Assembly: GCA_902782665.1 (NCBI GenBank)
Contig: CACZOA010000049.1
Location: 1-64,000 of the forward strand
Reading direction: 5' to 3'
Origin: an uncultured Bacteroidales bacterium
GTDB taxonomy: Bacteria > Bacteroidota > Bacteroidia > Bacteroidales > Paludibacteraceae
DNA: 64,000 nt
Made by a program: the position numbers and the translations under genes. The notes under the pieces were generated by a model. It made no database searches, was not told the DNA's origin, and worked only from the letters and a program-made list of their open reading frames with translations. This document shows, in pieces, positions 35,426 through 44,433 of this stretch (positions are counted from its first letter, which is position 1; each line of letters begins with the position of its first letter).

Positions 35426-36346
35426 ATGGAAATTCATTTCGCCCCACTACAAGGCTATACAGATTCAGTTTTCAGAAAGTTACACGCTGAAATTTTCGGT
35501 GGTATAGACAAATATTATACCCCTTTCATACGCGTAGAACGTGGTGATTTCCGCAAAAAAGATATGCGTGAATTGCCAGATGAGACGGAATGCAACACTA
35601 TTCCGCAGATCATTGCGTCTACCAAACCTGAAGATATCGAAAAAATGATATCTATGCTTGAGGAGAAGGGATATAAAGAGGTGAATATCAACATGGGATG
35701 TCCTTTCCCTATGATTGCAAAACATGGTATGGGATCAGGTCTGTTGGCTGACAAAGAGGCTGTTAAAGCAATGATAAAAGTGTTGGAAGCCCATCCATCT
35801 ATGCGATTCTCATTAAAAACAAGACTTGGATATGATGATGAAAATCAAATATTTGAGATGATGGACATCATAAATGATTTTCCTTTCACCGAGGTGACGA
35901 TGCATCCTAGAATCGCAAAAGATCAATATTCCGGTGAAATCAACCACGCTAAATTCGCCGAGTTTGCAAAAGCCTGCAAGCATCCTCTCATATATAATGG
36001 CGACGTTACAACGACCGACGACATCAACAAAATAAGCACTGTCTACCCTACTCTTAAAGGCATCATGATCGGACGCGGATTGCTAATGAATCCAGCCCTC
36101 GCGTCGGAATACAAAAATGGAGAAACGATGCCAGACAAAGAAAAGAGAGACAAATCTAAACAATTGATTAAGAAGCTATTCGCTCATTGTGAAGAGTTGA
36201 TGAACGGTGAGGAGCAGAGTGTCGCTCATGTGAAAGCATACTTTGAATATTTACTTCCAGAAATCGAAAAGCGTAATCGAAAAAAAGTGCTTAAAGCCAA
36301 TAAAGCAGAGAAACTGAGAGCAGCAATCGCCGAATTTTTCATTTGA
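35426..36346 (+). CDS. tRNA-dihydrouridine synthase (Dus family)
   Basis: Flavoenzyme that reduces specific uridines in tRNA to dihydrouridine using NADPH and FMN. The 306-residue product has the TIM-barrel N-terminus (HFAPLQGYTDSVFRKL, the APMxxxTD-type start), then EVNINMGCPFP with the presumed catalytic Cys at residue 92, GMGSGLL near 101-107, SLKTRLGY in the barrel, and the FMN-phosphate region with IYNGDV and GIMIGRGLLMNP. The subfamily (DusA, B or C) cannot be fixed by eye, so no symbol is given. It is monocistronic, with its own TAnnTTTG promoter box, and divergent from the giant adhesin gene. Confidence 0.9.
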   Translation: MEIHFAPLQGYTDSVFRKLHAEIFGGIDKYYTPFIRVERGDFRKKDMRELPDETECNTIPQIIASTKPEDIEKMISMLEEKGYKEVNINMGCPFPMIAKHGMGSGLLADKEAVKAMIKVLEAHPSMRFSLKTRLGYDDENQIFEMMDIINDFPFTEVTMHPRIAKDQYSGEINHAKFAEFAKACKHPLIYNGDVTTTDDINKISTVYPTLKGIMIGRGLLMNPALASEYKNGETMPDKEKRDKSKQLIKKLFAHCEELMNGEEQSVAHVKAYFEYLLPEIEKRNRKKVLKANKAEKLRAAIAEFFI

Positions 36347-36401
36347 TTTTGTTGATAACTTGTTCTTTTATTAACAATATCATAAAAATAGAAAAGGAGT
36401 A

Positions 36402-36432
36402 TTGTCTGAATAATTTTGAAAATATATATTTG
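36402..36432 (+). promoter_or_regulatory. Promoter of the WG-repeat protein gene
   Basis: -7 box TATATTTG at 36425-36432 and a -33-like ATTG (TTG at 36402-36404) 20 bp upstream, ending 25 bases before the ATG. Confidence 0.55.
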
Positions 36433-36457
36433 TCTCAATTTTTGACAAAAAACTAGT

Positions 36458-39154
36458 ATGACTATGATGAAAAGAGTGTTGATTTCATTAATGTTAAGCA
36501 TTTTTACCTTAAGTGTTGCGAACGCCGCATCAGACATCACTGATGTTATCAAAGCACTAAGAAAAGGTAAGGTTGAAAGTGCTTTGAAAACTCGTTCGAA
36601 GATAAAAATAACATCTTCGCCAGACCAGTTTTTGTATCAATTAAGTGAATGTTTAGCATACAACCACAAGAAAAATCCTAAATATAATCCGCTAAAAGCA
36701 TACGATTTCTACAAGCGTATTTCTTACAGCGATTACGTTACAAATCAACGAGTTATGAATTGTATGCGTGAAGCCGAATTTGATTTGGAGACAGTACGTA
36801 TGGAAGTGGAAGCCAACTTGTTGGAATATGCTAGGTCGAAGAAGACTGTCGAGGCTTACGACAACATCATAAAAATCTGTGAATCATGTTCTTACCTTGA
36901 AGAAGCGAATCGAGGAAAAGAGGATTTGCTATTCAACAAGACCCTAAAAGGAGCCAATTTGCGCGACGTTGAAAAGTTTATCCTAGACTATCCAAATTCT
37001 CCGAACAAGGAAAAGGCTATCAACATGCGTGACTCAATCGCATTCGCAAAACTTCCAAAGTCAGCTGATGCATATGCCGCATACATGGAAAAATATCCAA
37101 ACTCGAAATACACTTCAGAAATTCAAAGCGGATTGCTTCAGATGAGCTACGACGAAGCAAAAGCGAACGACAACATCAACTCGTATGCAAAATTCATCGG
37201 TTTGTATCCGAACGAGGAGAAGAAGGTGAAGGAGTTCGAGGGTAAGATTGAAGATTTGCAAAAGTACTTGACTTGGAAAGTCGAGCCAAAATACAAGAAC
37301 ATTCGTTTGGCAGAAGACTCTATCGCAAAGAAGAGCTACTACCTTGTGAACGATTTCGGTAAGTGGGGAATCATGGATTTCTCAGGTAAAGAGTTGGTTG
37401 CCCCTTCATTCGATGATTTCTCCGACATTGCAGACGGCAAGTTGATCGCCAAGAAAGGTGGCAAATGGGGAGTCATCAATCCAGCAAACGGTTCAACAAT
37501 ACTCGACTTCCTAGCAACATCAGCTTCCGACATCGATATCATCTCCAAAAATTTCATTGCATTCAAGCAAGGCAATTCATGGGGATTGAGCTACAAGGGA
37601 GAAAAGACAGCAATCCAGCCATTCGTTTCAGGTTCTCTAACACAGTTCAAATACAAAGTGTTGAGAAACGGTGGTGTTGCGATGACTGATGCAGGCAAAC
37701 TAGTGATCGTTGATCCAGAAGGAAACTCAAAGGTTGATGAAAAGTTCGATCAGGTTCAGTGGCGTAACGCTGACGACATCGACAGCAAATACATCAAAGT
37801 TCGTCAGGGAAAGAAATACGGAATCTACAATCCAGACGGAGACTTGATCGGATCTATCAATCACGATATGATGCCATATTACGATCAGGATGGAATCGCG
37901 ATCATCAAGACTTCCCCTTCAACTGAAGGTTGGATGGACACAACAGGAGCTTTCCTTTACTGTGCTGCCCTAAGCGAGTATAAAGATTGCGGTGGAGAAG
38001 AAAGAATGATCGCCTACAAGGTTGGAAACCACTGGGGATTTTTGGACAAGACTCCAGCCCGTGCTAATATCAAACTTCAGTATGAGGAACTTGGAGAATG
38101 CTTCTCTGAAGGAATCGCAAAAGTAAAGAAAGCTGGCAAGTGGATCTACATCAACAAAGCAGGCGACGAAATTCTAAGCATTCCTGAGAATCAGAACAAC
38201 AAAGTCTCTCGTGCAGGCGGCATCATCTACTACGCTAACGGATCAAGCTACGACATGTACGACAAGACAGGCAAGATTGGTACAATCTCTGGATTCTCAA
38301 GCATCGACAAAGAGGTTTCAAACGGAATGTTAATCGTCAACAAGGGAGGACAGGCATGTGCATTGCAAGGAGGCAAAGAGTGTGTCACTCCTACATACGA
38401 CGACATGACTAAATACTGCAACGGTTACTCAGTTGTGACAAACGGAGACAAGAAAGGACTTCTTTACTACGGTCAGGTAGTGTTGGAGCCTAAATACGAA
38501 AAGATTCTTGATCCTAACCACGCTATCGATGGAGACTGTGAAGAATTGCTTTCAGGTAATGTTTCAGATGTGATTCTATTGAACGTATTCGAAAACGGAA
38601 CATCATCTAGAATTATTGTAAAAGCGGGCAAGATCATCACAACAACCAAAGATGAGGTACGTTTGAAAAAATTCTCAAACAAATTTACAGCATTCGAAAC
38701 TGCTGAGATGGGAATCTTCAACGCGGCAAAAACAGGTTTGATCTCACCTGACGGAAAAATTGTAGTAGAGCCATACTACCGTCAGATCACAGAACTTTCA
38801 AACGATTATTTCGTATGTAAGGACGCAAACGGAAAATGTGGAGTCTTGGACAAAGCAGGAACAGAAGTAGTGGTGCCATTTGCACAGTCGATCACTTCAT
38901 TTGACGGCAAGGTTGTAGAGGCAGAGCTAAACGGAGACAAGATGTGCTTCAACAAAAATGGCGTTCCATTCCTACCAAAGAACTCAGAGTTGTATGAGAA
39001 CGGTGTATTCAAGAACAAGAAGAACAACAAATTCGGATTGGTTGACGATAAAGGATACATCAAACTTTATACTAACTACGGCAAGATTTCAGGAGTAAAA
39101 GACAAATCGGCAGTCGTATTGAAGAATGACAAATACGGCGTAGTGAAATATTAA
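36458..39154 (+). CDS. Secreted WG-repeat protein with N-terminal helical repeats
   Basis: 898 residues. A signal peptide (MKRVLISLMLSIFTLSVANA after a short MTM leader) shows export to the periplasm or beyond. Residues of about 30-290 are helical and TPR/YfgC-like, with YPNS-type turns (ILDYPNSPNKEKA, EKYPNSKYTSE). The rest is a chain of WG (KWG) repeats: KWGIMDFSGKELVAPSFD, KWGVINPANG, NSWGLSYKGEKTAIQPF, KYGIYNPDGDLIG, HWGFLDKTPA, KKGLLYYGQVVLEPKYEKI, KCGVLDKAGTEVVVPF and KFGLVDDKGYIKLYTNYGKI, ending KYGVVKY. WG repeats are a known structural repeat (often called KWG Leptospira repeats), usually of unknown ligand. The gene is transcribed alone: its own promoter lies upstream and a strong terminator follows. 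Confidence 0.88.
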   Translation: MTMMKRVLISLMLSIFTLSVANAASDITDVIKALRKGKVESALKTRSKIKITSSPDQFLYQLSECLAYNHKKNPKYNPLKAYDFYKRISYSDYVTNQRVMNCMREAEFDLETVRMEVEANLLEYARSKKTVEAYDNIIKICESCSYLEEANRGKEDLLFNKTLKGANLRDVEKFILDYPNSPNKEKAINMRDSIAFAKLPKSADAYAAYMEKYPNSKYTSEIQSGLLQMSYDEAKANDNINSYAKFIGLYPNEEKKVKEFEGKIEDLQKYLTWKVEPKYKNIRLAEDSIAKKSYYLVNDFGKWGIMDFSGKELVAPSFDDFSDIADGKLIAKKGGKWGVINPANGSTILDFLATSASDIDIISKNFIAFKQGNSWGLSYKGEKTAIQPFVSGSLTQFKYKVLRNGGVAMTDAGKLVIVDPEGNSKVDEKFDQVQWRNADDIDSKYIKVRQGKKYGIYNPDGDLIGSINHDMMPYYDQDGIAIIKTSPSTEGWMDTTGAFLYCAALSEYKDCGGEERMIAYKVGNHWGFLDKTPARANIKLQYEELGECFSEGIAKVKKAGKWIYINKAGDEILSIPENQNNKVSRAGGIIYYANGSSYDMYDKTGKIGTISGFSSIDKEVSNGMLIVNKGGQACALQGGKECVTPTYDDMTKYCNGYSVVTNGDKKGLLYYGQVVLEPKYEKILDPNHAIDGDCEELLSGNVSDVILLNVFENGTSSRIIVKAGKIITTTKDEVRLKKFSNKFTAFETAEMGIFNAAKTGLISPDGKIVVEPYYRQITELSNDYFVCKDANGKCGVLDKAGTEVVVPFAQSITSFDGKVVEAELNGDKMCFNKNGVPFLPKNSELYENGVFKNKKNNKFGLVDDKGYIKLYTNYGKISGVKDKSAVVLKNDKYGVVKY

Positions 39155-39180
39155 AAGCAAAAACAACAATGTCAAAAAGA

Positions 39181-39212
39181 ATGACAGATTAGAAATAGTC
39201 TGTCATTTTTTT
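39181..39212 (+). terminator. Terminator of the WG-repeat gene
   Basis: Stem ATGACAGA (39181-39188) / TCTGTCAT (39199-39206) followed by seven T residues, 26 bases after the stop and before coaX. Confidence 0.85.
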
Positions 39213-39249
39213 ATAGGAAAATCAAAATCAGAAAAAAAATTCACAAAGA

Positions 39250-39984
39250 ATGAATCTGATTATAGATGAAGGAAACACACATATTAAATATGGAGTGTTT
39301 GAAGAAGGAAGCAACAATGAAATAGCTCTCTATGAAAGCGACTCATACAATGCAATAGAGGTGGCTGAGATCATCAGCAGACATGATATCAAGAATGCGA
39401 TTTACAGCAGTGTGAGAGGTGGAAACGAAGATTTGATAGCAGACGTGAGTCATTCCGTCAACTTCATCCAACTGACACATGAAACAAAAGTTCCTCTGAA
39501 AAACCGATATCGCACACCACACACACTTGGAATGGACAGACTTGCCGCATGTGTAGGGGCATATTCAATCGCTGGAAAAGATGCGAACATTCTGGTGATC
39601 GACGTCGGAACGGCAATCACATACGATATTGTAAGCAAAGGAGAATATCTCGGAGGCAATATTTCGCCAGGCATGCAGATGCGACTAAATGCGCTCCACA
39701 CCTTCACAGCCAAACTTCCACAAGTGGACATAAACACAGAATGGAAAGAAATCGGAGACGACACACAGACCGCCATCTACTCAGGTTGCTACAGCGGTAT
39801 TTTGCATGAGATAGAGGGTTCATACCGTAGATTAAGCAAAAAATTTCCAAAACTTTTAGTTTTTTTAACGGGTGGAGGGGCAAAATACTTTGAAAGCAAC
39901 GTAAAAATTAAGATATTTGCAAAAGAAAATCTGTTAAGGATTGGATTGAATAGAATATTAAACGATAAATGTCAAAAGGAATAA
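39250..39984 (+). CDS. coaX: Type III pantothenate kinase
   Basis: Phosphorylates pantothenate in the first step of coenzyme A synthesis; type III enzymes belong to the ASKHA fold and are not inhibited by CoA. The 244-residue product has the N-terminal phosphate loop IIDEGNTHIKYGVF (D6, N9, T10; usually DIGNT), TPHTLGMDRLAACVGAY (GxDR motif), the second phosphate motif VIDVGTAITYDIV and the GGNISPGMQMRLNALH segment, ending with an LTGGGAKYF adenosine loop. Its last 16 bases overlap the start of the outer-membrane protein gene, so the following genes are probably co-transcribed with it. Confidence 0.93.
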   Translation: MNLIIDEGNTHIKYGVFEEGSNNEIALYESDSYNAIEVAEIISRHDIKNAIYSSVRGGNEDLIADVSHSVNFIQLTHETKVPLKNRYRTPHTLGMDRLAACVGAYSIAGKDANILVIDVGTAITYDIVSKGEYLGGNISPGMQMRLNALHTFTAKLPQVDINTEWKEIGDDTQTAIYSGCYSGILHEIEGSYRRLSKKFPKLLVFLTGGGAKYFESNVKIKIFAKENLLRIGLNRILNDKCQKE

Positions 39985-41228
39985 TAATAAGCGCACTGCT
40001 TTGCCTATGCTCAGCAATAGTCGCTACAGGTCAGAATAACACCAGTTCACCCTACTCCAGATATGGATACGGAACACTGGTAGATGGAGCGTCTGCACAA
40101 GGACGAGGAATGGGAGGTTTGTCAATTGGACTAAGAGACAACCAACATACAAACTTCAACAATCCTGCGACATATACCGCTATCGATTCACTCAACTTCA
40201 GATTTGAACTAGGAGCATCACTGAAATCATCTTTTTATTCCAGCGGGAATTCAGAAAGCAGTGACTTCTCTGGAAATTTGGAAAGAATTGGATTGCAGAT
40301 TCCGATCAAAAATTGGATGGGAATAGCAGTAGGCATTGAGCCCTACTCTATCGTAGGCTATGATTATTCCGACACATACAAGTTGATCGACGTCAACAAT
40401 GCTGACACATTGGTTAATTCGTACAATGGCCAAGGCGGAATAAACCAAATCATCGTCGGTTTGGGTTTCAGACCATGGAAACCATTCTCGTTCGGATGTA
40501 ATCTGAAAGCTTTATTCGGAGATATCACGACACAGAGCGATGCCGATTTCTCCAAATCGAAGTATAAGAACTTCTATCACACGACATTGCAGTCAAATAC
40601 AATAGACGTTCACGACTTCGCAATCACTTTCGGAGCTCAGTATGAGATCGAGACAGGAGAAGACAAATCGTTAGTGCTTGGAGCGACATTTGAGCCAAAA
40701 AACAAATTGAACGCAGACGCCACAAAAACGATTATCACAACTGGCATTGACACTGTAACTAAAGAATATGACAGTGCATTTGAATTACCATTAGTATTGG
40801 GATTCGGAGCATCATATAGATTCAAAAACAAATGGACATTCGGCGTCGACTATAAAATCCAGAAATGGAGCGACGCAGAATATTTTGGAGAGAAAGTGTT
40901 TGAAGACCGAAAACAACTAAACTTAGGAGCGGAACTTCGCCCCAACAACATGAGTAAGAGATACTTTAACAGAGTCGCTTACAGATGGGGATTCTCAACA
41001 GCCAACACATATTATAAAGTGCATGGCGACACAAACAGAGAGAACCTAATAACTGCCGGTTTCGGTTTTCCACTTAAACGAGGTCTAAATCCGACAGTGA
41101 TCAACTTCACTGTAGAATATGGATTCACTACACTCAGCAACAAGGATATGATGAGTGACAGATTCTTAAGATTCGTGTTTAACGCGACTCTTAATGAAAA
41201 ATGGTTCGTACGTCGCAGACTTGAATAA
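39969..41228 (+). CDS. FadL/OmpP1-like outer-membrane beta-barrel protein
   Basis: 419 residues with a signal peptide (MSKGIIISALLCLCSAIVATGQ). The mature start is SPYSRYGYG followed by SAQGRGMGGLSIGLRDNQHT and FNNPATYTAIDSLNF, a pattern typical of Bacteroidota FadL-like barrels annotated downstream of coaX (from memory). The rest alternates hydrophobic and polar residues as barrel strands and ends near a basic RRRLE tail. Substrate transport is not deducible. The start overlaps coaX by 16 bases; the next gene begins 38 bases downstream. Confidence 0.8.
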   Translation: MSKGIIISALLCLCSAIVATGQNNTSSPYSRYGYGTLVDGASAQGRGMGGLSIGLRDNQHTNFNNPATYTAIDSLNFRFELGASLKSSFYSSGNSESSDFSGNLERIGLQIPIKNWMGIAVGIEPYSIVGYDYSDTYKLIDVNNADTLVNSYNGQGGINQIIVGLGFRPWKPFSFGCNLKALFGDITTQSDADFSKSKYKNFYHTTLQSNTIDVHDFAITFGAQYEIETGEDKSLVLGATFEPKNKLNADATKTIITTGIDTVTKEYDSAFELPLVLGFGASYRFKNKWTFGVDYKIQKWSDAEYFGEKVFEDRKQLNLGAELRPNNMSKRYFNRVAYRWGFSTANTYYKVHGDTNRENLITAGFGFPLKRGLNPTVINFTVEYGFTTLSNKDMMSDRFLRFVFNATLNEKWFVRRRLE

Positions 41229-41266
41229 GCGGCGAAATCAAGTAGAAACATCAAAAAATTAGGGAA

Positions 41267-42610
41267 ATGAATACAAAATCATTAATTCTAGCTACATTAG
41301 GCATAGCAATGAGTGTGCCAACGATGGCAGAGTTAGGAGTGAACACTCCAAATTCAAAGTTTGGAACAGGAGAGGACAGTGTTAGATGTGTGTCAAGCGT
41401 ATCATTGTTCCAGAACTTTGCAAAGCAGAAAAACTACAAAGATATGCATGAGTCTTGGAAGACAATCACAACAGAGTGTCCAAGAGCTACTCAGCGTGCT
41501 TATACAGACGGTGCTTTCATGTTGAAATGGGAGATTGACAATGAAAAGGATGTAAACAAGAAGAAAGCCTTGTTTGAGGATTTGATGAATCTTTACGATT
41601 TGAGAATCAAGTATTTTGGAAACGTAAAGAAATATCCAACATATTACATTCTTGGACGTAAGTCATTTGACTATATCAACTATGCTCCAACTTTGACAAA
41701 CGACGCCACAAAGCAGAAAGCTTACGGATGGTTGAAAGAGGCTATCGAGAAAGGTGGAGAAAAGAATGAGGCACAGGTTTTCCAGCAGTACTTCATTTTG
41801 TCAGACGGTTTGTATAAAGCAAACCCAACTGTAAACAGAGACTTGTACATCGCCGACTACATGAAGATCATGCCGATGATGACAGCCGCTGCTGCAAACG
41901 ACTCTACATTTGACGCATCAATCAGCGTTGTGAACAAAGTGTTCGCTCGTTCTGGTGCCGCTGAGTGTGGAACTCTAGACAAGGCATACGCAGCTAAGAT
42001 TGAGGCTAACAAGAGTGACAAGGCATTCTTGAACGACGTGTTGAAACTTTACCGTATCGCAGGTTGTAAGGAATCAGCTGTTTACTTCAAGGGTTCTGCT
42101 TATTTGCATGCTATCGAGCCAACTGCATCATCTGCATCTGGTATGGCAGCACAGGCATTCTCAAAGAAGGATTACAGCAAGGCTATCTCTTACTATCAGG
42201 AGGCTATCAAACTTGAGAGCAGCAAGGATGCAAAGAGCGACTACTACTACAACATCGCTTACATCTACTCTCTACAGAAAAACTACCCAGCTGCACGTTC
42301 AAACGCACAGTCTGCACTTGCGATGGACCCAACAGCAGGTAAGGTTTACATGTTGATCGCTACATTGTATGCTGGTGGTTACACTCAGGTTGACGATGAT
42401 CCAGTTATCCAGAAGACTGCATTCTGGGCTGCTGTAGACAAGCTTGAGAAAGCAAAGGCTGTTGATCCATCATTGGCAAGCCAAGCAAACAGTTTGATCG
42501 CTTCTTATAAGAAACAGTTCCCAGACAAGTCTGAATTGTTCATGAGAGGAATCAAGGGTGGTACTTACAAAGTTCCAGGTTGGATTGGTGAGACAACAAC
42601 AGTTAGATAA
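41267..42610 (+). CDS. Exported TPR-repeat protein
   Basis: 447 residues with a signal peptide (MNTKSLILATLGIAMSVPTMAE), so periplasmic or outer-membrane associated. The body is all-helical. Clear TPR pairs are seen at about residues 285-365, for example AFSKKDYSKAISYYQEAIKL and YNIAYIYSLQKNYPAARSNA followed by SALAMDPTAGK. Such repeats mediate protein-protein contacts. The codon usage looks strongly expressed and uniform. It is followed by lptC through a TAATG stop-start overlap, which links it to envelope assembly. The exact partner is unknown. Confidence 0.8.
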   Translation: MNTKSLILATLGIAMSVPTMAELGVNTPNSKFGTGEDSVRCVSSVSLFQNFAKQKNYKDMHESWKTITTECPRATQRAYTDGAFMLKWEIDNEKDVNKKKALFEDLMNLYDLRIKYFGNVKKYPTYYILGRKSFDYINYAPTLTNDATKQKAYGWLKEAIEKGGEKNEAQVFQQYFILSDGLYKANPTVNRDLYIADYMKIMPMMTAAAANDSTFDASISVVNKVFARSGAAECGTLDKAYAAKIEANKSDKAFLNDVLKLYRIAGCKESAVYFKGSAYLHAIEPTASSASGMAAQAFSKKDYSKAISYYQEAIKLESSKDAKSDYYYNIAYIYSLQKNYPAARSNAQSALAMDPTAGKVYMLIATLYAGGYTQVDDDPVIQKTAFWAAVDKLEKAKAVDPSLASQANSLIASYKKQFPDKSELFMRGIKGGTYKVPGWIGETTTVR

Positions 42611-43221
42611 TGCAAGAAATTGTAAATCATAATCATAAAGACATGGTTGTCAAAGCGTTTGCTTTGGCAATCGTGTCTTTTTTTTCATTTTTTATCTCAT
42701 GCGACAATGACAAGCTTGAGGTAACCGATGCAATAGAAAGAGATTCTGTAGCAGGACAATATGCGAAAGATGTGTATACTCTAATTTCAGACTCCGGAAT
42801 CGTCAAATACAGGATGGAGACTAAAGAGTGGTACATATTCGACAGAGTAGACACCCCATACTGGTTCTTTCCTCAAGGATTGTTCTTCGAAACACTTAAC
42901 GACACGATGGGAACAGACGCGTCGATCACATCCAAATATGCAAAATACTATACAGATCTGGAATTGTGGGATTTAAGAGACAGTGTAAAGTCTAAGAACA
43001 TCAAGGGAGAATATTTCGAGACAGACCAACTATTCTGGGATCAGAAAGAAAAAAAAGTCTATTCTAAAGAGAAAATCAAAATCACACAAGATAAAAGAAT
43101 TATCACAGGACGTGGTTTTGAATCAAACCAGTCGTTCACAAACTATACCATCAAAAAACCAGAGGGAATTTTCCCTATTGAAGAGAAACAGAACGGCGAG
43201 CCTCAAAAAGAAAAAGAATAA
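42610..43221 (+). CDS. lptC: LptC-family LPS-export lipoprotein
   Basis: LptC connects the LptBFG ABC transporter to the periplasmic LPS bridge. The product (203 residues; 192 if the internal ATG at 42643 is used) has a lipoprotein-type signal (VVKAFALAIVSFFSFFISC). It then shows the family pattern: DSGIVKYRMETKEWYIFD, YWFFPQGLFFETLND, ITSKYAKYYTDLELWDLRDS, FETDQLFWDQKEKKVYS and GRGFESNQSF. The order lptC - CBS/CorC protein - PpiD-like foldase is common in Bacteroidales (from memory). The first ATG overlaps the upstream stop (TAATG), supporting coupling, but the 42643 start gives a more typical signal peptide. Confidence 0.87.
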   Translation: MQEIVNHNHKDMVVKAFALAIVSFFSFFISCDNDKLEVTDAIERDSVAGQYAKDVYTLISDSGIVKYRMETKEWYIFDRVDTPYWFFPQGLFFETLNDTMGTDASITSKYAKYYTDLELWDLRDSVKSKNIKGEYFETDQLFWDQKEKKVYSKEKIKITQDKRIITGRGFESNQSFTNYTIKKPEGIFPIEEKQNGEPQKEKE

Positions 43222-43223
43222 TT

Positions 43224-44366
43224 ATGTGGACAGGCATAATAGCACTTATATTATTTGCGACATACATTATAGAATTCAATTTTATAAGTGCCTACAAAAA
43301 TAAAATTGAAATAAGCGACGACCAGACAAAATCTGGTTTTGCATGTTATTCAGCGACAAAGGTCAGAACATTCAAATGTGGACTGCGAATCATAAATCTA
43401 GCCGCTGCCATCTGCTGTGCATACGTCACAGTCAACGAATACAATATATATATAACATTAGCGACATTTACAGGTGTTTTCTTAGCACTTGAGATAATCC
43501 TTCGTTTGAGTAATATTTCAAAATTACCCAATGACACAATAGAAACATTTTCAGGGATATTCCATCTGGTAGCCTACCCTATTGCCAGACTTTTCAAAAA
43601 CTCAGAATACGAAATAAGCACAAACAGAAGTTACGAGCTAAACAATTGTACATCAACATCTAACGAAGGAGCAGAAAATGAAGTTGAAATATTCCAAAAT
43701 GCATTGGATTTATCTTCATTAAAATTGAAAAACTGCATAGTTCCGCGCACGGAGATTACCGCAATAGAAGTGGGAAGCAGCGTTGACGAACTAAAAAAGC
43801 TTTTCATCTCAACCAATTTTTCAAGAATACTAGTTTACAAAGACAATATCGACTGTATTATAGGATACGTCCACTCTTCAGACATTTTTGACAAGCCATC
43901 CGAAATATCGGATATTCTGAATCCAATCATAGTGGTATCAGAAGAAATGGCAGCCAACAAACTATTGAAAGTCTTACAGAAACAGAAAAAAAGTCTGGCT
44001 TTAGTCGTTGACGAGTTTGGAGGCACAGCAGGAATCATCACGATGGAAGACCTGATGGAAGAGATTTTCGGAGAGATCGAAGATGAGTACGACAACGAAG
44101 ACGAGTATGTCCAGAAGAAAATCAGCAATGAAGAGTATTTGATCTCTGGAAGACTTGAAGTAGAAGAAACAAATGAAAAATTCGGATTGGAATTACCGAC
44201 GTCGCCTGATTACGAGACGATTGCCGGACTGATTCTGACACATCACAACATACTGCCTAAAAAAGGTGAATTCATCAAAATAGGCAAAAAATACAGCTTT
44301 GAAGTGATCAAAGTTGAGACAACAAAGATAGATTTAGTAAAATTGAGAGTAACAAACGCAAATTAA
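43224..44366 (+). CDS. CBS-domain CorC/HlyC-type membrane protein
   Basis: 380 residues, beginning 2 bases after lptC. The N-terminus has only about three hydrophobic segments (residues about 3-22, 52-70 and 75-92), a short version of the DUF21/CNNM membrane domain. A paired CBS domain follows (about 170-295; NCIVPRTEITAIEVGSSVDE, FSRILVYKDNIDCIIGYVH, VVDEFGGTAGIITMEDLMEE). The CorC_HlyC domain is C-terminal (SGRLEVEETNEKFGLELP). Proteins of this type in Bacteroidota are often annotated as hemolysin-like or GldE; magnesium or divalent-ion homeostasis is the family role. Haemolytic activity is not implied. Confidence 0.83.
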   Translation: MWTGIIALILFATYIIEFNFISAYKNKIEISDDQTKSGFACYSATKVRTFKCGLRIINLAAAICCAYVTVNEYNIYITLATFTGVFLALEIILRLSNISKLPNDTIETFSGIFHLVAYPIARLFKNSEYEISTNRSYELNNCTSTSNEGAENEVEIFQNALDLSSLKLKNCIVPRTEITAIEVGSSVDELKKLFISTNFSRILVYKDNIDCIIGYVHSSDIFDKPSEISDILNPIIVVSEEMAANKLLKVLQKQKKSLALVVDEFGGTAGIITMEDLMEEIFGEIEDEYDNEDEYVQKKISNEEYLISGRLEVEETNEKFGLELPTSPDYETIAGLILTHHNILPKKGEFIKIGKKYSFEVIKVETTKIDLVKLRVTNAN

Positions 44367-44380
44367 CGAATATTATTTAT

Positions 44381-44388
44381 TATATTTG
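44381..44388 (+). promoter_or_regulatory. Promoter -7 box before the PpiD-like foldase gene
   Basis: TATATTTG matches TAnnTTTG and lies 45 bases before the ATG of the foldase gene, suggesting an internal promoter. No strong -33 box was identified. Confidence 0.45.
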
Positions 44389-44433
44389 CGTCGTTTTTTG
44401 TACGAATAATAATAAAAAAACTATAAAACTTAA

